Source: Cryptomeria japonica (taxonomy: Eukaryota > Streptophyta > Pinopsida > Cupressales > Cupressaceae). From it: 64,000 nt of DNA. The translations under genes and the position numbers were made by a program. Shown in pieces: positions 1 through 11,990 of the stretch. Every line of letters starts with the position of its first letter. The first letter of the stretch is position 1. The notes below the pieces were generated by a model, which was not told the DNA's origin, made no database searches, and saw only the letters and a list, made by a program, of their open reading frames with translations. The stretch is taken from positions 234,780,733 through 234,844,732 of the forward strand of contig NC_081414.1 in the NCBI RefSeq assembly GCF_030272615.1, in the 5' to 3' direction.

Positions 1-959
1 ATTTTAGTAAAGAAGAGAAAATTTATACATTTAAGTAAATAAAAGAACAAACATAAATATATTTATACATTTATTTATGTATTTTACTCATAAATACATA
101 AATACAAAACACACTGTCTATTGGGTCATTGCCAAAGTAAAGTCATAAAGGCTTTACTTGTTGTAAAGGCTTGTTGTCTTCCCTATATTTTGGATAAGTC
201 CTTAATGACTACCAAAACACATAGATGCATACATGTATCATATAAACATATTAGAAGAACAAATTTATGAGCAAAATAAAATCACATAATACAAAAATAT
301 TAAATCCTATAGAGCAAAATTTCCCATAAAAATTAAGTGTGTTAATGAACACAATTATATGGAAGGCTTGATCATCTACTTGGTTCAGCTCTCAATGCTC
401 TCGCATGCCTGCAAAAAAATTATAATAATCAGGGGTAGTAAGGTTCTCACATTAAATAATCCTTACAATATTGCATGAAATTAGATCCTTACATAAATTC
501 ATACATATCCATGCTGAGAAATTCATATCCATATGCATATGCATATACATACATACATATAGTTCACTTAAAACAATATATGGACTACAAATAGTATATT
601 GATTTATGGAAACATGAAGATATCCTTATATCAGAGTTGCATTCCTAAGCTTTGAATATTATAAAGGATATTCAGTAAAAATAGAGGAATTTGTAATGAA
701 AATGACCATGGAAATTCACCCTTATTGAATCATTCAGATGTGGTAAATGAATGCATTAATTTGTGGAAGTTGATTTTTAAATTTCAATATGCGTGGGACA
801 ATTCATATTTGCATCTACGATTTATGTCTGATTTCTATGATGGCTTCAATGAATTCAGTTTTATATTTTATTTTATGTTTGTTTTGGAAGGTTTATGAAT
901 GCAATGTAACATACAATGTATCATGACTATATGTATGCATACACATAGACATATAGGTA
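1..959. other. AT-rich intergenic or intronic DNA, no gene seen
   Basis: This is AT-rich sequence with short alternating CATA/TATG runs (for example around 530-560). I see no reading frame with recognisable protein similarity and no structured repeat. It ends at the ATGT microsatellite into which the first LTR element is inserted. Confidence 0.6.
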
Positions 960-1041
960 TATGCATGTATGTATGTATGTATGTATGTATGTATGTATGT
1001 ATGTATGCATGTGTGTATATATGTACGTACTCATGTATGTA
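960..1041. repeat. ATGT/GTAT tetranucleotide microsatellite, left part
   Basis: About a dozen GTAT repeats occupy 963-1010 and decay into related motifs. The same TGTATGTATG motif resumes immediately after the 3' LTR (about 3756), so the LTR element at 1043-3755 interrupted this microsatellite. The small open frame across it is only the repeat translated. Confidence 0.9.
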
Positions 1042-1042
1042 T

Positions 1043-3755
1043 AGTTGGAATAAATAATTCATATATTAATTATTCACTTAATTATATTAATTCACTCAAT
1101 AATCAATGCCTTAGTTAGTAATTAATTATTGTCATTTATTAGTTAGTTAATTAATTAATTATGAATAATTAAATAATATTTATCTCCATGCATAGTGCAA
1201 ACTAGGAAAACCAAACTATGTTTAGATTTTTGAGAGTTTCATGTATTTAATTAGTTAATTATGCTTTTTGTGCATACTTGACTGATTCATGCATTCTATT
1301 TCCACTCTCAGTCTATCTTGTAGATTTATAAGGATGTAATATCCTTCATTGTAACTCAAACAATAAGCAATAAGCAATTTCAAAGCAATACATTCAATTA
1401 TTGTTAATTGTCTTCAATTCTCCTTGCTATTCAATTTTCTCTTATTGTGTGATAGGTATTCTTGCATAAAATAATTGGGCTTGTGGGATTCACATTTCAC
1501 AAATTCTAATATGGTATCAGAGCTCCAAATCTGAAGATTCTTATTCAATTTTTTGGAGATTATTTTCATTTACATAGAAAATTGTTCACCTTGGGTTAAT
1601 TTGGAGCTCACCATCAGTTCCAGGAGGCTCATGAAAGTCAAGATCGCCTTTTGTTTTGCTGAAATTGGATACACAATGTCCATTTTACAAGGGTTTGAAA
1701 TTTGAGGGTTTTTCTTTGTTCTAGAGGGTACCTAAAAATTTGGAGCTTTTTGGGCCCAAAAGGGACCTCACGAGTGGCTTCAGGCAGTTGATTTGACGAA
1801 TTTTGATATATAATTTGATATAATTTGGGTGCAGGGATCTGAAAGGCAATTTTTTTAAATTTTTGGTCGTATAGACCGTACCATATGAAATTTTCCAAAA
1901 TTTTGTCCAAAAAAAATTATTTTTTGCGGTGTTTTTTTACACTGCAAGGCTAGTCGTTTACTAGCTGCCAACGATAGTGGTCTTGTTGACCGCCAGTGGC
2001 GGCAGCCCCACTGACCGCTAATGGTTGCCCAGTTCGCCAACAGTTAACAAACTGCCGCTCTGGTAGCCTCATAGCTCCGCTTGCCTTCCACCATTGCGCC
2101 ACTTGTGCTTCTTCGGGCCTGTCCACCTAGGAGCCACCACTCCACCAGGGAGGTGGATTTTTTTCCCGTCCTTTTCTATAGGGGGTTGATTTTTTGCTCA
2201 TAACTTGAGCATACAAAGGCGTTTTTTAGCAAACCATATACCATTGGAAAGATCTTTTCGAGACTGATCCAGATATGGAGGTATATTTTTTTTATTTTTT
2301 CATTTTGCAAGTTTTTTTTCCAGTTGAAGTTAGAAGTTACAATTTGCACTCCTGAGGGCATATCTTGTGCATTCAGACTCCATTTTTCACAGATGAGATA
2401 TCGTCAGAAAAGTGATTCAGAGCTCTATCCAGATCTTAGGTCCATTTTTTTAGATAGATTTCCAACCTACTGTCTCTTCCTTTTGAATTAATTAGTGACT
2501 TCTTGGCCCTATTTTGCCCTCCTGTGATCCGAGCTCCATTTTTTTTTGTCTTAAATCTCTATTGTTTTTAACATCATGGAGAATAGCATTCAAATTCAGT
2601 GTACCTGTCATACCTCTCCCTTGTCAGCATTATGAGGGGGTTTCTATTATTATTGCTAATGCTTCCTTGGTTTCGTGTTGGAGTGTTCTATGTATTTAGT
2701 ACTTGTTCCTATATACTTGGAGGTCTAGGGCCATTTACCCATGCATTGTTCATGAAATGGATCACTTACATATTTGTTCCTATGTATTATGAGATGCGAC
2801 AACCATTTACCCATGTATTGTCAGTGAGATGGAATACTTACCATATCGACACTCTTCCATTCCTATTTTTGGAGGTTAGATTTTCAACATTATAGTAGCC
2901 ATTCTACAACAGTGTTTTCAGATTCTTCATGCTTAAATGTTTTTTCATGCTTGTCTTTTGTTTCTCTTTTGGAGAGGAGTTTTGTTCCCATTCAGGGTTT
3001 TCTTCTTTACTCCATTTCTGAGAAACTTCCATGTTTTTTCATGGGTACCTCATCGGGCTTTAGGCCGGGACCCATCATGCATTCATCTTTGCATGCTTTT
3101 TCCTATATCTTTGCCTCTCTCCCAATTGTGCATTTAGGGGGGGTGTTGGAATAAATAATTCATATATGAATTATTCACTTAATTATATTAATTCACTAAA
3201 TAATTGATACCTTAGTTAGTAATTAATTATTGACATTTATTAGTTAGTTAATTAATTAATTAAAAATAATTAATTAATATTTATCTCCATGCATAATGCA
3301 AACTAGGAAAAACAAACTATGTTTAGATTTTTGACAGTTTCATGCATTTAATTAGTTTATTATGCTTTTTGTGCATACATGACTGATTCATGCATTCTAT
3401 TTCCACATTCAATCTATCTTGTAGATTCCACCATTTAGGGTTTCTATTTTTAGAGTTAGATTTATTTATAAGGATGTAATATCCTTCATTGTAACTCGAG
3501 CAATAAGCAATAAGCAACAAGCAATAAGCAATAAGCAATAAGAAATGAGCAATAAGCAATAAGCAATAAGCAATAAGTAATAAGCAATAAGAAATAAGAA
3601 ATAAGCAATAAGCAATAAGCAATTTCAAAGCAATACATTCAATTATTGTTAATTGTCTTCAATTATCTTTTTGTTGTTCAATTTTCTCTGTATGTGTGAC
3701 AAGTATTCTTGCAGAAGATAATTGGGATTGTGGGATTCACATTTCACCAATTCTA
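1043..3755 (+). mobile_element. Non-autonomous LTR retrotransposon (no pol)
   Basis: Two related LTRs bracket about 1.6 kb. The 5' LTR (about 1043-1512) and 3' LTR (about 3147-3755) both begin near TTGGAATAAATAATTCA and end in ATTCTAAYA. A primer-binding site TGGTATCAGAGC, matching the 3' end of plant initiator tRNA-Met, follows the 5' LTR at about 1513. A G-rich polypurine tract (about 3136-3145) directly precedes the 3' LTR. No Gag, protease, integrase or RT motif is visible inside, so mobilisation would have needed proteins from another element. The LTR interiors align closely, apart from an expanded heptamer array and a short extra segment in the 3' copy. Flanking DNA is an ATGT microsatellite, so the exact target duplication cannot be fixed. 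Confidence 0.88.
3500..3622 (+). repeat. AATAAGC heptamer minisatellite inside the 3' LTR
   Basis: About 16 to 17 tandem copies of a 7-bp unit (caataag with a few variants such as gaaataag) lie in the 3' LTR. The 5' LTR of the same element has only about two copies at the matching place (about 1362-1377). The array therefore grew, or contracted in the other copy, after insertion. Confidence 0.9.
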
Positions 3756-3959
3756 ACATGTATGTATGTATACAACAAAAAGATTTAAAAATATCCATTA
3801 CAAAATTAAATAACACCTAATTCTAAGTGTCTATCCTTGTGGACCCGCTCACATTTTTCACTTTAATGTCAAGAGTGTGTGGCCATTTAATTATATGACC
3901 ACTCTTTTATGTCCATCATTAGCCATGTACATATCTTGGTTGGTATGTGTTTCGAATAT

Positions 3960-4277
3960 TAACTGAGCCCTAAAAACATCTCTTTTTGATGAATTTGAGG
4001 CATATGTTTGTTGTCTTCTTTACTAAAATAGTAAATGTATGCATATGTATACATATATATGCATATCATATGCATACATATGTATGCATATTTATATGTA
4101 TACATACGCACACATTTGCATTCATATGTATGGTTATGCATTCATATGTATGGTTATGCATACATATGCATTCATAAGTATGTTTGTTCTTTTCTTTACT
4201 CAAATGTATAAATGCATGGTATAAATGTATGCATATGCATACATATTTATGGTATGTATATGTACACACACACACAA
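3960..4277. repeat. ATGCATA/TATGTA microsatellite cluster
   Basis: A cluster of CATATGTATGCATAT-type repeats, with short duplications such as CATTCATATGTATGGTTATG (4131-4169) and a CA run (4263-4275). Open frames across it are low-complexity translations of the repeat. Confidence 0.85.
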
Positions 4278-4741
4278 GACTAAAACATAGACAACAAACT
4301 GAGAAAATAATAAGCATATATGACTGAAACATAGACAATAAACTAAGGAAACAATAAACATGTATGATAGAAACATAGACAATAAAACAAGAAAACAATA
4401 AACATAGATGACTGAAACATAGACAATAAACTGAGAAAACAATAACATATGATTGAAACATATATGACTAAAACATAGACAATAAATTGAGAAAACAATA
4501 AACATATATGACTAAAACATAGATAATAAAATGAGAGAACAATAAACATATATGATTGAAACATAAACAATAAACTGAGAAAACAATAAACATATGACTG
4601 ATACATAGACAATAAACTGAAAAAACAATACATATATGACTGAAAAATATACAATAAATTGAGAAAACAATAACCATATATGACGAAAACATATATGATT
4701 GAAACATAGACAATAAACTGAGAAAACAATAAACACATATG
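4278..4741. repeat. 44-bp minisatellite, about 10 full units
   Basis: Tandem units of 41-44 bp built on ACTGAAACATAGACAATAAA followed by a GAGAAAACAATAAACATATATG-like half. I count about ten full units. Two 15-bp short units also occur (near 4456 and 4682) that keep only the two ends of the repeat, as expected from slippage or unequal exchange. Long overlapping minus-strand frames over this block come from the repeat and are not genes. Confidence 0.92.
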
Positions 4742-5640
4742 ACTATAATAGGTGTACTGAATTGCACCTATAACCCTAGATGAAATTACATCATTGATGT
4801 GAAAATGACAAAATAGGTGTAATGAATTTCACATTATAAATGGAGACTACAATAGGTGTACATGCTAAGTCATAAATGGAGATAAAAACCAATATACCCA
4901 TTAAAATTCATGATTAAAAATCTAGGGTTTCGAGTTAAAGCAGACGATAATCAATAATTTTGCATTCTCAATAATGATTCTCACATTATAATGTGAGAGA
5001 CATAATTGAAATGAAACCCTCAACAACATAGACATAAATGATGAAAAAATTGGTACAAATATTGTGATAGTAACTTTGCATATTTTAAACCCTACTTGAA
5101 ATCACATCATTGATGCAAATTTGAAAAAATAGGTGTAATGGATTTCACATTATAATTGGAGACAATAATAAGCGTACTACTAAGTTAGAAATGGTGACAA
5201 TAACAGTATACCCATTAAATTTTATGATTAAAAATCATGGCTTTCGAATAAAAGCATACGATAATCAATCTTTTTCGCATTATGTTTAATGATTTTTAAA
5301 ATATAAAATGAGAGACATCATTGAAATGAAACCCTCAACGCCATACGAATATTCTCATTAAATTTCATGATTAAAAATCAGGGGTTTCGAATAAAAGCAG
5401 ACAATAATCTATCTTTTTCGCATTCTATGTAATGATTTTTGAATTATAAAGTGAGAGAGATAATTGAAATGAAACCCTCGATGCCATAACAATAATCCCA
5501 TTAAATTTCATGATTAAAAATGAGGGGTTTCAAATAAAATCAGACATTAATCTATCATTTTCACATTCTGTGTAATGATTCATGCATTATAAAGTGAGAG
5601 AGATCATTGAAATGAAACCCTCAACACCATTAACAGAAAT
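4742..5640. repeat. Degenerate 140-150-bp tandem repeat
   Basis: The segment containing TTCATGATTAAAAATCAGGG, then a TTTCGAATAAAAGCAGAC-like part, then GAAATGAAACCCTCAA, recurs near 4905, 5218, 5358 and 5502. The last three copies are spaced about 140-145 bp apart. The first is more divergent and separated by a longer spacer that carries a second related motif (aggtgtaatgaatttcacat at about 4815 and 5130). No coding potential seen. Confidence 0.8.
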
Positions 5641-7668
5641 GATGAAAAAACAAAGCAAAATATAGTTATGAAGAAGTAGAAATCCATCATTGAATTGAAA
5701 ATTGTGAGGAGGAAGGATGTGCGGGTGTTACTTGGGCGGGTGCGGTGAGGTTTTTGGTCGAAGGTGATGAAGAAGTGAAGTTCGTTGCAAAGCCATGGTG
5801 GGAATTAAACAATGGGGAAAATAATCCCCAAATTTGCCAAAATGAGATGTTTTCAGGGCCCAGTTAATATTTGAGATGCGTGCCAACCAAGCTATGTACA
5901 GGGCTGAGGGTGGACATTAAATTGTGTGCCACCAATTTGATGGCTACACACTCATAACATTAAAGTGAAAAATGTGAGTGGACCCATACAAATACACTTA
6001 TAATTAGGTGTTATTTATTTTTTAATTAGATGTTTTTTATATTTGTAATTGGATATTTTAAAAAATTATATCAGTGGTCTAGTGAACCACTATTGGTGCA
6101 AAGTCCATCATGTATTCGACAACACTTTGAAATGACCACTTTTTGACCATTTCGCACATAACAAATTCTACAACGTGCATAGTTACTACCTAGAAGCTAG
6201 AACCTTAGTTATAAGTAGTTAAGTCGCATATGAAGACAACAAAAAATAATAATCAAAATCCGATATATTGTTTAAGAATTCTAAATATATAAAATTAATT
6301 ACACCGAAGGCATTTCCTTATATGAGATGGACGACCTGCTTTTTCATATCTATAGTTAAGAATCGTTTAAAGGTACTGCAAGACCATTGCAGTCATATTA
6401 ACCCTTCATTTTCTATCATTTTAATTCGTCGATTCTCTTCCACGGGATCACAATTTTTGCATGCATTGCTTTCGCGTATCATCGCTTTCACCTATCTTCT
6501 CCATGCACGCGCACAAACTCCTACATACTTTTCAATTCTTTCTGACACTTCAATTACATCTTCTGCAATGATCGATGGTTAACATTGCCCAAGTACATTG
6601 CAAGACGATTGGAATGTTCGGTGTCGTTGGATATTTTGCCGTTTTTATTTTCTGCTTCCACTTTTTGTCTATTTTCTGCTTCCACTTTCATCCATTTTCT
6701 GATTCAACTTTCCATTCACGGCGAGTCGAATATTATTGTTCACTTGCATTGTCGCGCGAATATTTATCCATTTTTTTTGGTCCACTTGCATTTCCGTGTA
6801 CGACACTGGGAGCATGCTTGAAGTTGATTTTTTCGAAACTTCATTGTGCATCAATTAACGTACTCCTTCGCTACAATCCACATTCCCCACCTTTGCTACA
6901 ATCCATGTAGCATGTGTTTGCTTTGAAATCAACAACGTTAATTTGTTTTCATTTACTTTTAACAAATCAAAGAAATACATTAGAAAAAGATAGTTTTTTC
7001 ACTTTTCCCATGCTATGTGAAAATACATTAGAAAAAGATAGTTTTTCACTTTTCTCATGCTATGTGATTGGACGAAGTGCTCTATAATTTCCCAAATAGA
7101 CAATTTAATACCTATTTATTATTAAAATATATATTAATTAGAAAAATATACATTAGAAAAATCTTTAAAATATATATTAACTATTTTAAAATCAACTTTA
7201 CTTCACTTTTATGATATTAAAAGATGAAAAGAAAAATTATATAATCAAAATAAAAAATTAATTTACTTTTTAAAATGTTTTATTTTATTTTAACTTTTTA
7301 AATTTGGTTTTATTTTGATTTTTAATATAAAAATTAAAATTTTAACTTTAACAATATTTGTATAATTTATTTTTATTTGAAGTGTGATTTCATTTTTTAA
7401 ACTTAATTTTTTAATAATAATTTTTAAATTTTATTATTCAATATATCTTTCTTAATATTGTCTGTAATGTAATAATTATATTTTTTAAATGATAATTTTA
7501 AAAAGAATGATTATAGTTTGAATATAATCAAAATATGTTAGATTTAAATATTTCTTAATTTAATATTATAAATTTAATGTTTATATAAATTATACATTAT
7601 TAAGTATAAATTTAATATAATATATAGTTATTATACAAAATAATTATATACTAAGTATAATATAATAT
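5641..7668. other. Non-coding stretch with no recognised gene
   Basis: The first part (5641-6930) has mixed composition with two overlapping plus-strand frames (6268-6582 and 6575-6910) that match no family I know and look like chance frames. From about 6930 the DNA is strongly AT-rich. A 47-48-bp direct tandem duplication lies at about 6974-7068 (unit beginning near ATACATTAGAAAAAGATAG). Nothing else stands out. Confidence 0.5.
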
Positions 7669-7683
7669 ATAACTTCATCTTCT

Positions 7684-8467
7684 TTCTTGATTATTGTTAA
7701 TGGCTCCGCATGCAGTTTCTTCAAAGCTTCTAACGGGCTACGACAAGGAGATCCTTTGTCGCCATTCCTATTTGTTCTTATGGCAGAAGTGCTAGGCAGG
7801 CAGATCAAAATTAAGGTTGAGCAAGGTCTTTGGAAAGGGTTTTCATTTAACGAAAGATTGAGCCCGGTGTCCCACTCCCAATTCGTAGACGATACCATTC
7901 TCTTCGGCGTTGCCTCGGAAAGAGAAGCTCAGGTCATTGGTAGCATTTTGGAAGAATACGAAAAGGAATCCGAGCAGAGCATGAACAAACAGAAGTCCCA
8001 AAACTTCCTCAATTCCAACAAGAAAATGCAAGGGAAAATAGCTGGAGCACTGCAATTTGGCCAAGGTGTCTTCCCAACTCAATACCTTAGGGTCCCCCCC
8101 CCTGTTTGCAGGCAAAGTAGACAATAGGCTATGGGAAGAAGTCGTCAATAAATGCAAAGCCAAATTAGCCCTCTGGAAGAACAAGTGGCTTTCACAGGCG
8201 GGGCGAATTCAGATGATCAAATCAGTGCTATCGACCATCCTTATTTATTACATGTCATGCTACAGGGCTCCACATAAGGCATTGACGACAATGGATGGCC
8301 TATTAAAAAAGGTTCATCTGGGAGGGATCGAAGGAAGGAAAAAAGATTTCGTTGATCAATTGGGAAACAGTTTGTATGCTCAAAACGGAAGGCGGAGCGG
8401 ATCTAAGAAAGATGAACTTGTAGAATTTGGCATTGGGTGCAAAGTTAGCTTGGAAGATGTACAATAG
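7684..8467 (+). pseudogene. LINE reverse transcriptase fragment, frameshifted
   Basis: The first frame (7687-8127) carries the plant LINE RT core: a GLRQGDPLSPFLF block followed by FVDDTILFG, the YxDD-type catalytic pair with Phe in place of Tyr. Similarity then moves to another frame at about 8090, in a run of eight C residues, and continues to 8467 with LALWKNKWLSQAGRIQMIKS, the conserved region after the RT palm. The N-terminal endonuclease and RT fingers are absent. The homopolymer shift makes the copy inactive. Confidence 0.9.
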
Positions 8468-9200
8468 CCCTAACAAAGGCTAGTGCAAGATAATGTCGCA
8501 TAAATATCTGGATTCGAATGAGCCAGAAAGAATTTTCACCATGGCGAACTCAATTGGAGGGTCCCCGCTTTGGAAATTCATATGGGAGAGTAGGAGGATC
8601 ATAACCAATCATCTGACATGGAGAATAGGCGATGGTCGCAAGGCTAAATTCTAGAGGGATTCATGGAATGACGACAAAGCACTAGTTGATGAAATTGATG
8701 ACCAGGATTGGATAAATGAGATGGAAGCTTCTATGGGTGAAAGGGTGGCAGACTGTGTTCAAGTAGAGAGTCATCCAAATTCCCCAATAAGATGGAAGGT
8801 GTTCGAAAATGTTCAGATTGCAAATAGTGCGAAGGTGAATAATATCCTCCGAAGTAGAATCATTCATTTGTCAACCGAAAAAGACACTCTTATCTGGAAC
8901 GCATCTAAATCAGGGAGTTATAAGGTTAACTTGGGATATGAATTACAAAGAAGGAGGCAAAAATATGGGGACTGGCCGACTGCCTTATGTTGGGACAAAT
9001 GGGTGTTACCTGAGGCAGGGGATTTCCTCTGGATTGCTTTGCATGGAAAAATCCTCACCAGTGACAGATTGAAGTTAATAGGTATCCAGGGGCCCAATAG
9101 ATGTTGTCTTTGCAAAAATGAGGAAGAAACAGGAAATCATTTATTGTACAATTGTCCTTTCTCTAGGAAGTGTTGGGATTGGTTGCAGATGCAACTTTAG
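8468..9200 (+). pseudogene. LINE region with zf-RVT-like domain
   Basis: This continues the LINE polyprotein. Part of 8468-8720 is open only with stops (a TAG near 8652). The frame 8721-9200 then ends with the CCLC..EEETGNHLLYNCPF pattern, the Cys/His cluster that follows RT in plant non-LTR retrotransposons, preceded by a DFLWIALHGKILTSDRL block. It would belong to the same protein as the RT and RNase H parts. In-frame stops around it show decay. Confidence 0.82.
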
Positions 9201-9544
9201 AACTATATGGTTTATAACGATTCCTTCGAAGAATTCATTCATGCTTGGCTAACAGGGGGCAGATCTTTGAAATGGGGAAGCTTGTGGATTACGTCTCCTT
9301 CTTTGATGGTGTGGCATGTGTGAAAAGATAGAAACAAAAGGATTTTTAGGGAAGAAGAGCTGGAGGTCAATATACTAATCAATAAAATTCAAGGGGCCAT
9401 TGAAGAAACAATTAATGGCAAGATCTTCGGCAGTAAATATAAATATTACTCAAAGTGGGATATGGAAATGGAGTAGATGTGGAAGTTTAAATAGAGTAGC
9501 AATCACACCCAAGGTGTTAAGTCAATAGAACGAAAAAAGGTTAA

Positions 9545-10054
9545 ATGGAAGCCCCCCCTAGTGGATGGAAAAAAATGAACTTCGATGGGGCTAGCAAAGG
9601 AAATCCAGGATTATCAGGCTATGGAGCGGTTATTAGAGACGAGAAGGGCAGCTTTATAGGGGCGATATGTGGTCAAGCGGGCGTTGTCTCTAACAACATA
9701 GTAGAAATCATAGCTCTAGAGGAAGGACTCAAATGGGCAATTACTAACAGATTAACAAAGGTGGTGATTGAAGGAGACTCAAAAGTGGTTCTCAATGGCA
9801 TCACCAATAAGCGCTTTATGAACTAGCGATTGGATACTTGGATCCCAAGAATTTATGGTTATCTTCAAAAATTCGAGGATTACCAAGTGCAGCATACATT
9901 CCGTGAAGGCAACCAAGTTGCAGACCTCCTTGCTAATCACGGGTTAGAAAATTCTCTGCCAGCCATCTTGTCGCCTACAAATGCAGCTAACAGAGATCTC
10001 CAACAGAGATTGCTAGAGGATATTGCCCACATCCCAAAGTCGGGAATTGGTTGA
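9545..10054 (+). pseudogene. LINE RNase H domain (RVT_3 type), interrupted
   Basis: The frame 9545-9826 shows NFDGASKGNPGLSGYGAVIR, the first acidic strand of plant LINE RNase H, then a VEIIALEEGLKWA helix and VIEGDSK. After one stop codon (about 9824) the same frame resumes with a DYQVQHTFREGNQVADLLAN helix, which holds the last conserved Asp. The domain would cut RNA in RNA/DNA hybrids during element copying. The stop in the middle makes this copy non-functional. Confidence 0.9.
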
Positions 10055-10268
10055 TCGGAAGGTGGCATGGCTCCAAGGATAAGAGAAGGTATGCTCTTAT
10101 CCGATGGTTCACGAGGGAGGGCAGAAGTACCCTTGACATTTCTTCCAACTTTGGATAGCCCGTGAATAAATAGAAAAAGGATATAGAAAGGCCGAGAGGG
10201 TTCTAGATTCAGACGATCATTATAAAATAGAGTAGATAGTCCGGAACGAAGCATTCTACATAAGCAAG

Positions 10269-10760
10269 ATGGTTCATAGGTTTGGTCTGAGCTACCTTTA
10301 TCGCGAGGAGACACTGGAAGCCCAATGCGAACGGCTATTCGATATAGACATCGTAGGCCATAATGCTATCCAGGGAATTCTTGATGATGCATTTAGTGAG
10401 GAGCGGCACTGGTGCAATAGTTTTATTTATGAGATTATCTTGTGCCTGTTGGTGGATGTTTTACCGTCAAGGGAAGCATGTGTGGAAAAACTAGAGGACT
10501 TCGTTAGGGAAGAAGATATTGAAGTCGTTGGAGGAGCGGTGTTGGATGTGGAGGAGGAATGGGCCAGCATTCTTGGGCCGTATTTTAACCCCCTATTTTT
10601 TCTTTATGATAAGGATTGTTCGGACCCTGAGGATGAAGTCCGGCTTGCTGTCGAAGCAATCGAGATGAGGAAGGAGGAATTCATGGTGGAGGCTTGGGAG
10701 GTTTTCAGAGTAGGTGTCAAGAATGCAAACATGGGACCTTTCAGAAGGATGATGATGTAG
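10269..10760 (+). CDS. 163-codon ORF of unknown function at the 3' end of LINE-A
   Basis: An uninterrupted frame of 163 codons lies downstream of the RNase H domain and upstream of the (AT)n tail, so it sits inside the transposed unit. The protein is acidic, rich in Glu, Asp and Val, with predicted helical stretches (around residues 60-80 and 125-150) and no membrane segment or signal peptide. I recognise no domain. Its openness contrasts with the broken RT and RNase H just upstream. It may be a third LINE-encoded product, a captured host exon, or a chance frame. I favour an element-carried frame with low certainty about function. Confidence 0.45.
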   Translation: MVHRFGLSYLYREETLEAQCERLFDIDIVGHNAIQGILDDAFSEERHWCNSFIYEIILCLLVDVLPSREACVEKLEDFVREEDIEVVGGAVLDVEEEWASILGPYFNPLFFLYDKDCSDPEDEVRLAVEAIEMRKEEFMVEAWEVFRVGVKNANMGPFRRMMM

Positions 10761-10950
10761 GAAGATGGCTGGCTATCAGAAGGAAATGTCGACAAGGTGG
10801 CGACTATAGTCATGCGGGTGGCCACCACCCTTAGGCTTATGTAATTAGCATTAGAAATTGTTTTGAAGAATGTGGTGGTTCTTAGTAAATGTCACTATGT
10901 ATGTCTCTTTTGGATTAATATAGGGCGCTATCCCCATCTCGATAGCACTT

Positions 10951-11100
<150 letters not shown>

Positions 11101-11562
11101 CTAACTTCAACTTGTAATATTAATTAAAATATTAAATATATTATATGTTTAATATTTATCTTTAGAATATATTACTAAATTTATTGAAAGATATAACAAC
11201 ATTATATATATTATTACATATTATATGAAATATAATGCACAATTTATTTTCATAATAATTTCGATAATTTAGATAACTTACTCTTCAATTGTTAGACTTA
11301 CTTAGGTTCTTTCTTGGATTTAATATTTTATTTACATTTAAGTTTAAGGTATGTATAGAAGGGGCTTAGTTGCCTTGTATTTTTATCACAAATTTATATT
11401 AGAGCATATTTACTAAGAATAATGTTGATCTTTTGCATTTTTTTTTACCTTTATTTGGAAAAATCTTATATAAGTTAAAATAATGTTGAGACAACCTGCT
11501 AATGGGCTATTGAGGGTTAATCCTCAAAGGATGGGTGGAGCAAAACAGTAGTGGGATCTGCC

Positions 11563-11990
11563 AGATAAGGGTTGGATTAAGGTAAATTTTGATGGCACCT
11601 CGAGGGGAAATCCAGGGGTCTTTGGAGCTGGGGTAATAGCTCGAGAAGATTGTGGCAACATTCTAGCCATAGGAGCCAAAAGATTGGTGGATGGATCAAA
11701 CAACGATGCTGAGTGCCAAGCAGCTTTAGAGGCCATTCTAATGGCCAAGAAGATGGGAGTGAAGAAACTCCATTTGGAGGGAGACTCTCAGATTGTGGTG
11801 AATGGGATAGCTAGAGGCTGAATGGAGGCGTGGCATTTAGACAAACACGTTCGAAGAATGAAACTTCTTTTGTGTGGGTTTGAAGACTATAAGGTGACTC
11901 ACGCTCTTAGGAAAGCAAATGTGGAGGCTGACAAATTTCAAATGTGGGAGCAAATGGTTCATTGGAAAACAATTTTAGATTATTCGAGGA
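11563..11990 (+). pseudogene. LINE-B RNase H domain, interrupted
   Basis: The plus-strand frame reads KVNFDGTSRGNPGVFGAGVI, then AECQAALEAILMAKKMGVKK and LEGDSQIVVNGIARG, the conserved strands and helix of plant LINE RNase H. A TGA stop at about 11,819 separates this from the C-terminal part (frame from 11,822), where DYKVTHALRKANVEAD carries the last motif. This is the same architecture as LINE-A but a clearly different sequence, so the two copies come from different LINE lineages. Confidence 0.88.

Noticed and set aside
4066-4767. Several overlapping minus-strand frames of about 75-130 codons, rich in Phe, Tyr, Cys and Leu
   Set aside because: They are the 44-bp minisatellite and adjacent microsatellite read in different frames; no protein signal.
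6268-6910. Two overlapping plus-strand frames (about 104 and 111 codons)
   Set aside because: No recognisable family, no splice or promoter signal, and strong Phe/Ser/Leu bias; a chance frame is more likely than a gene.
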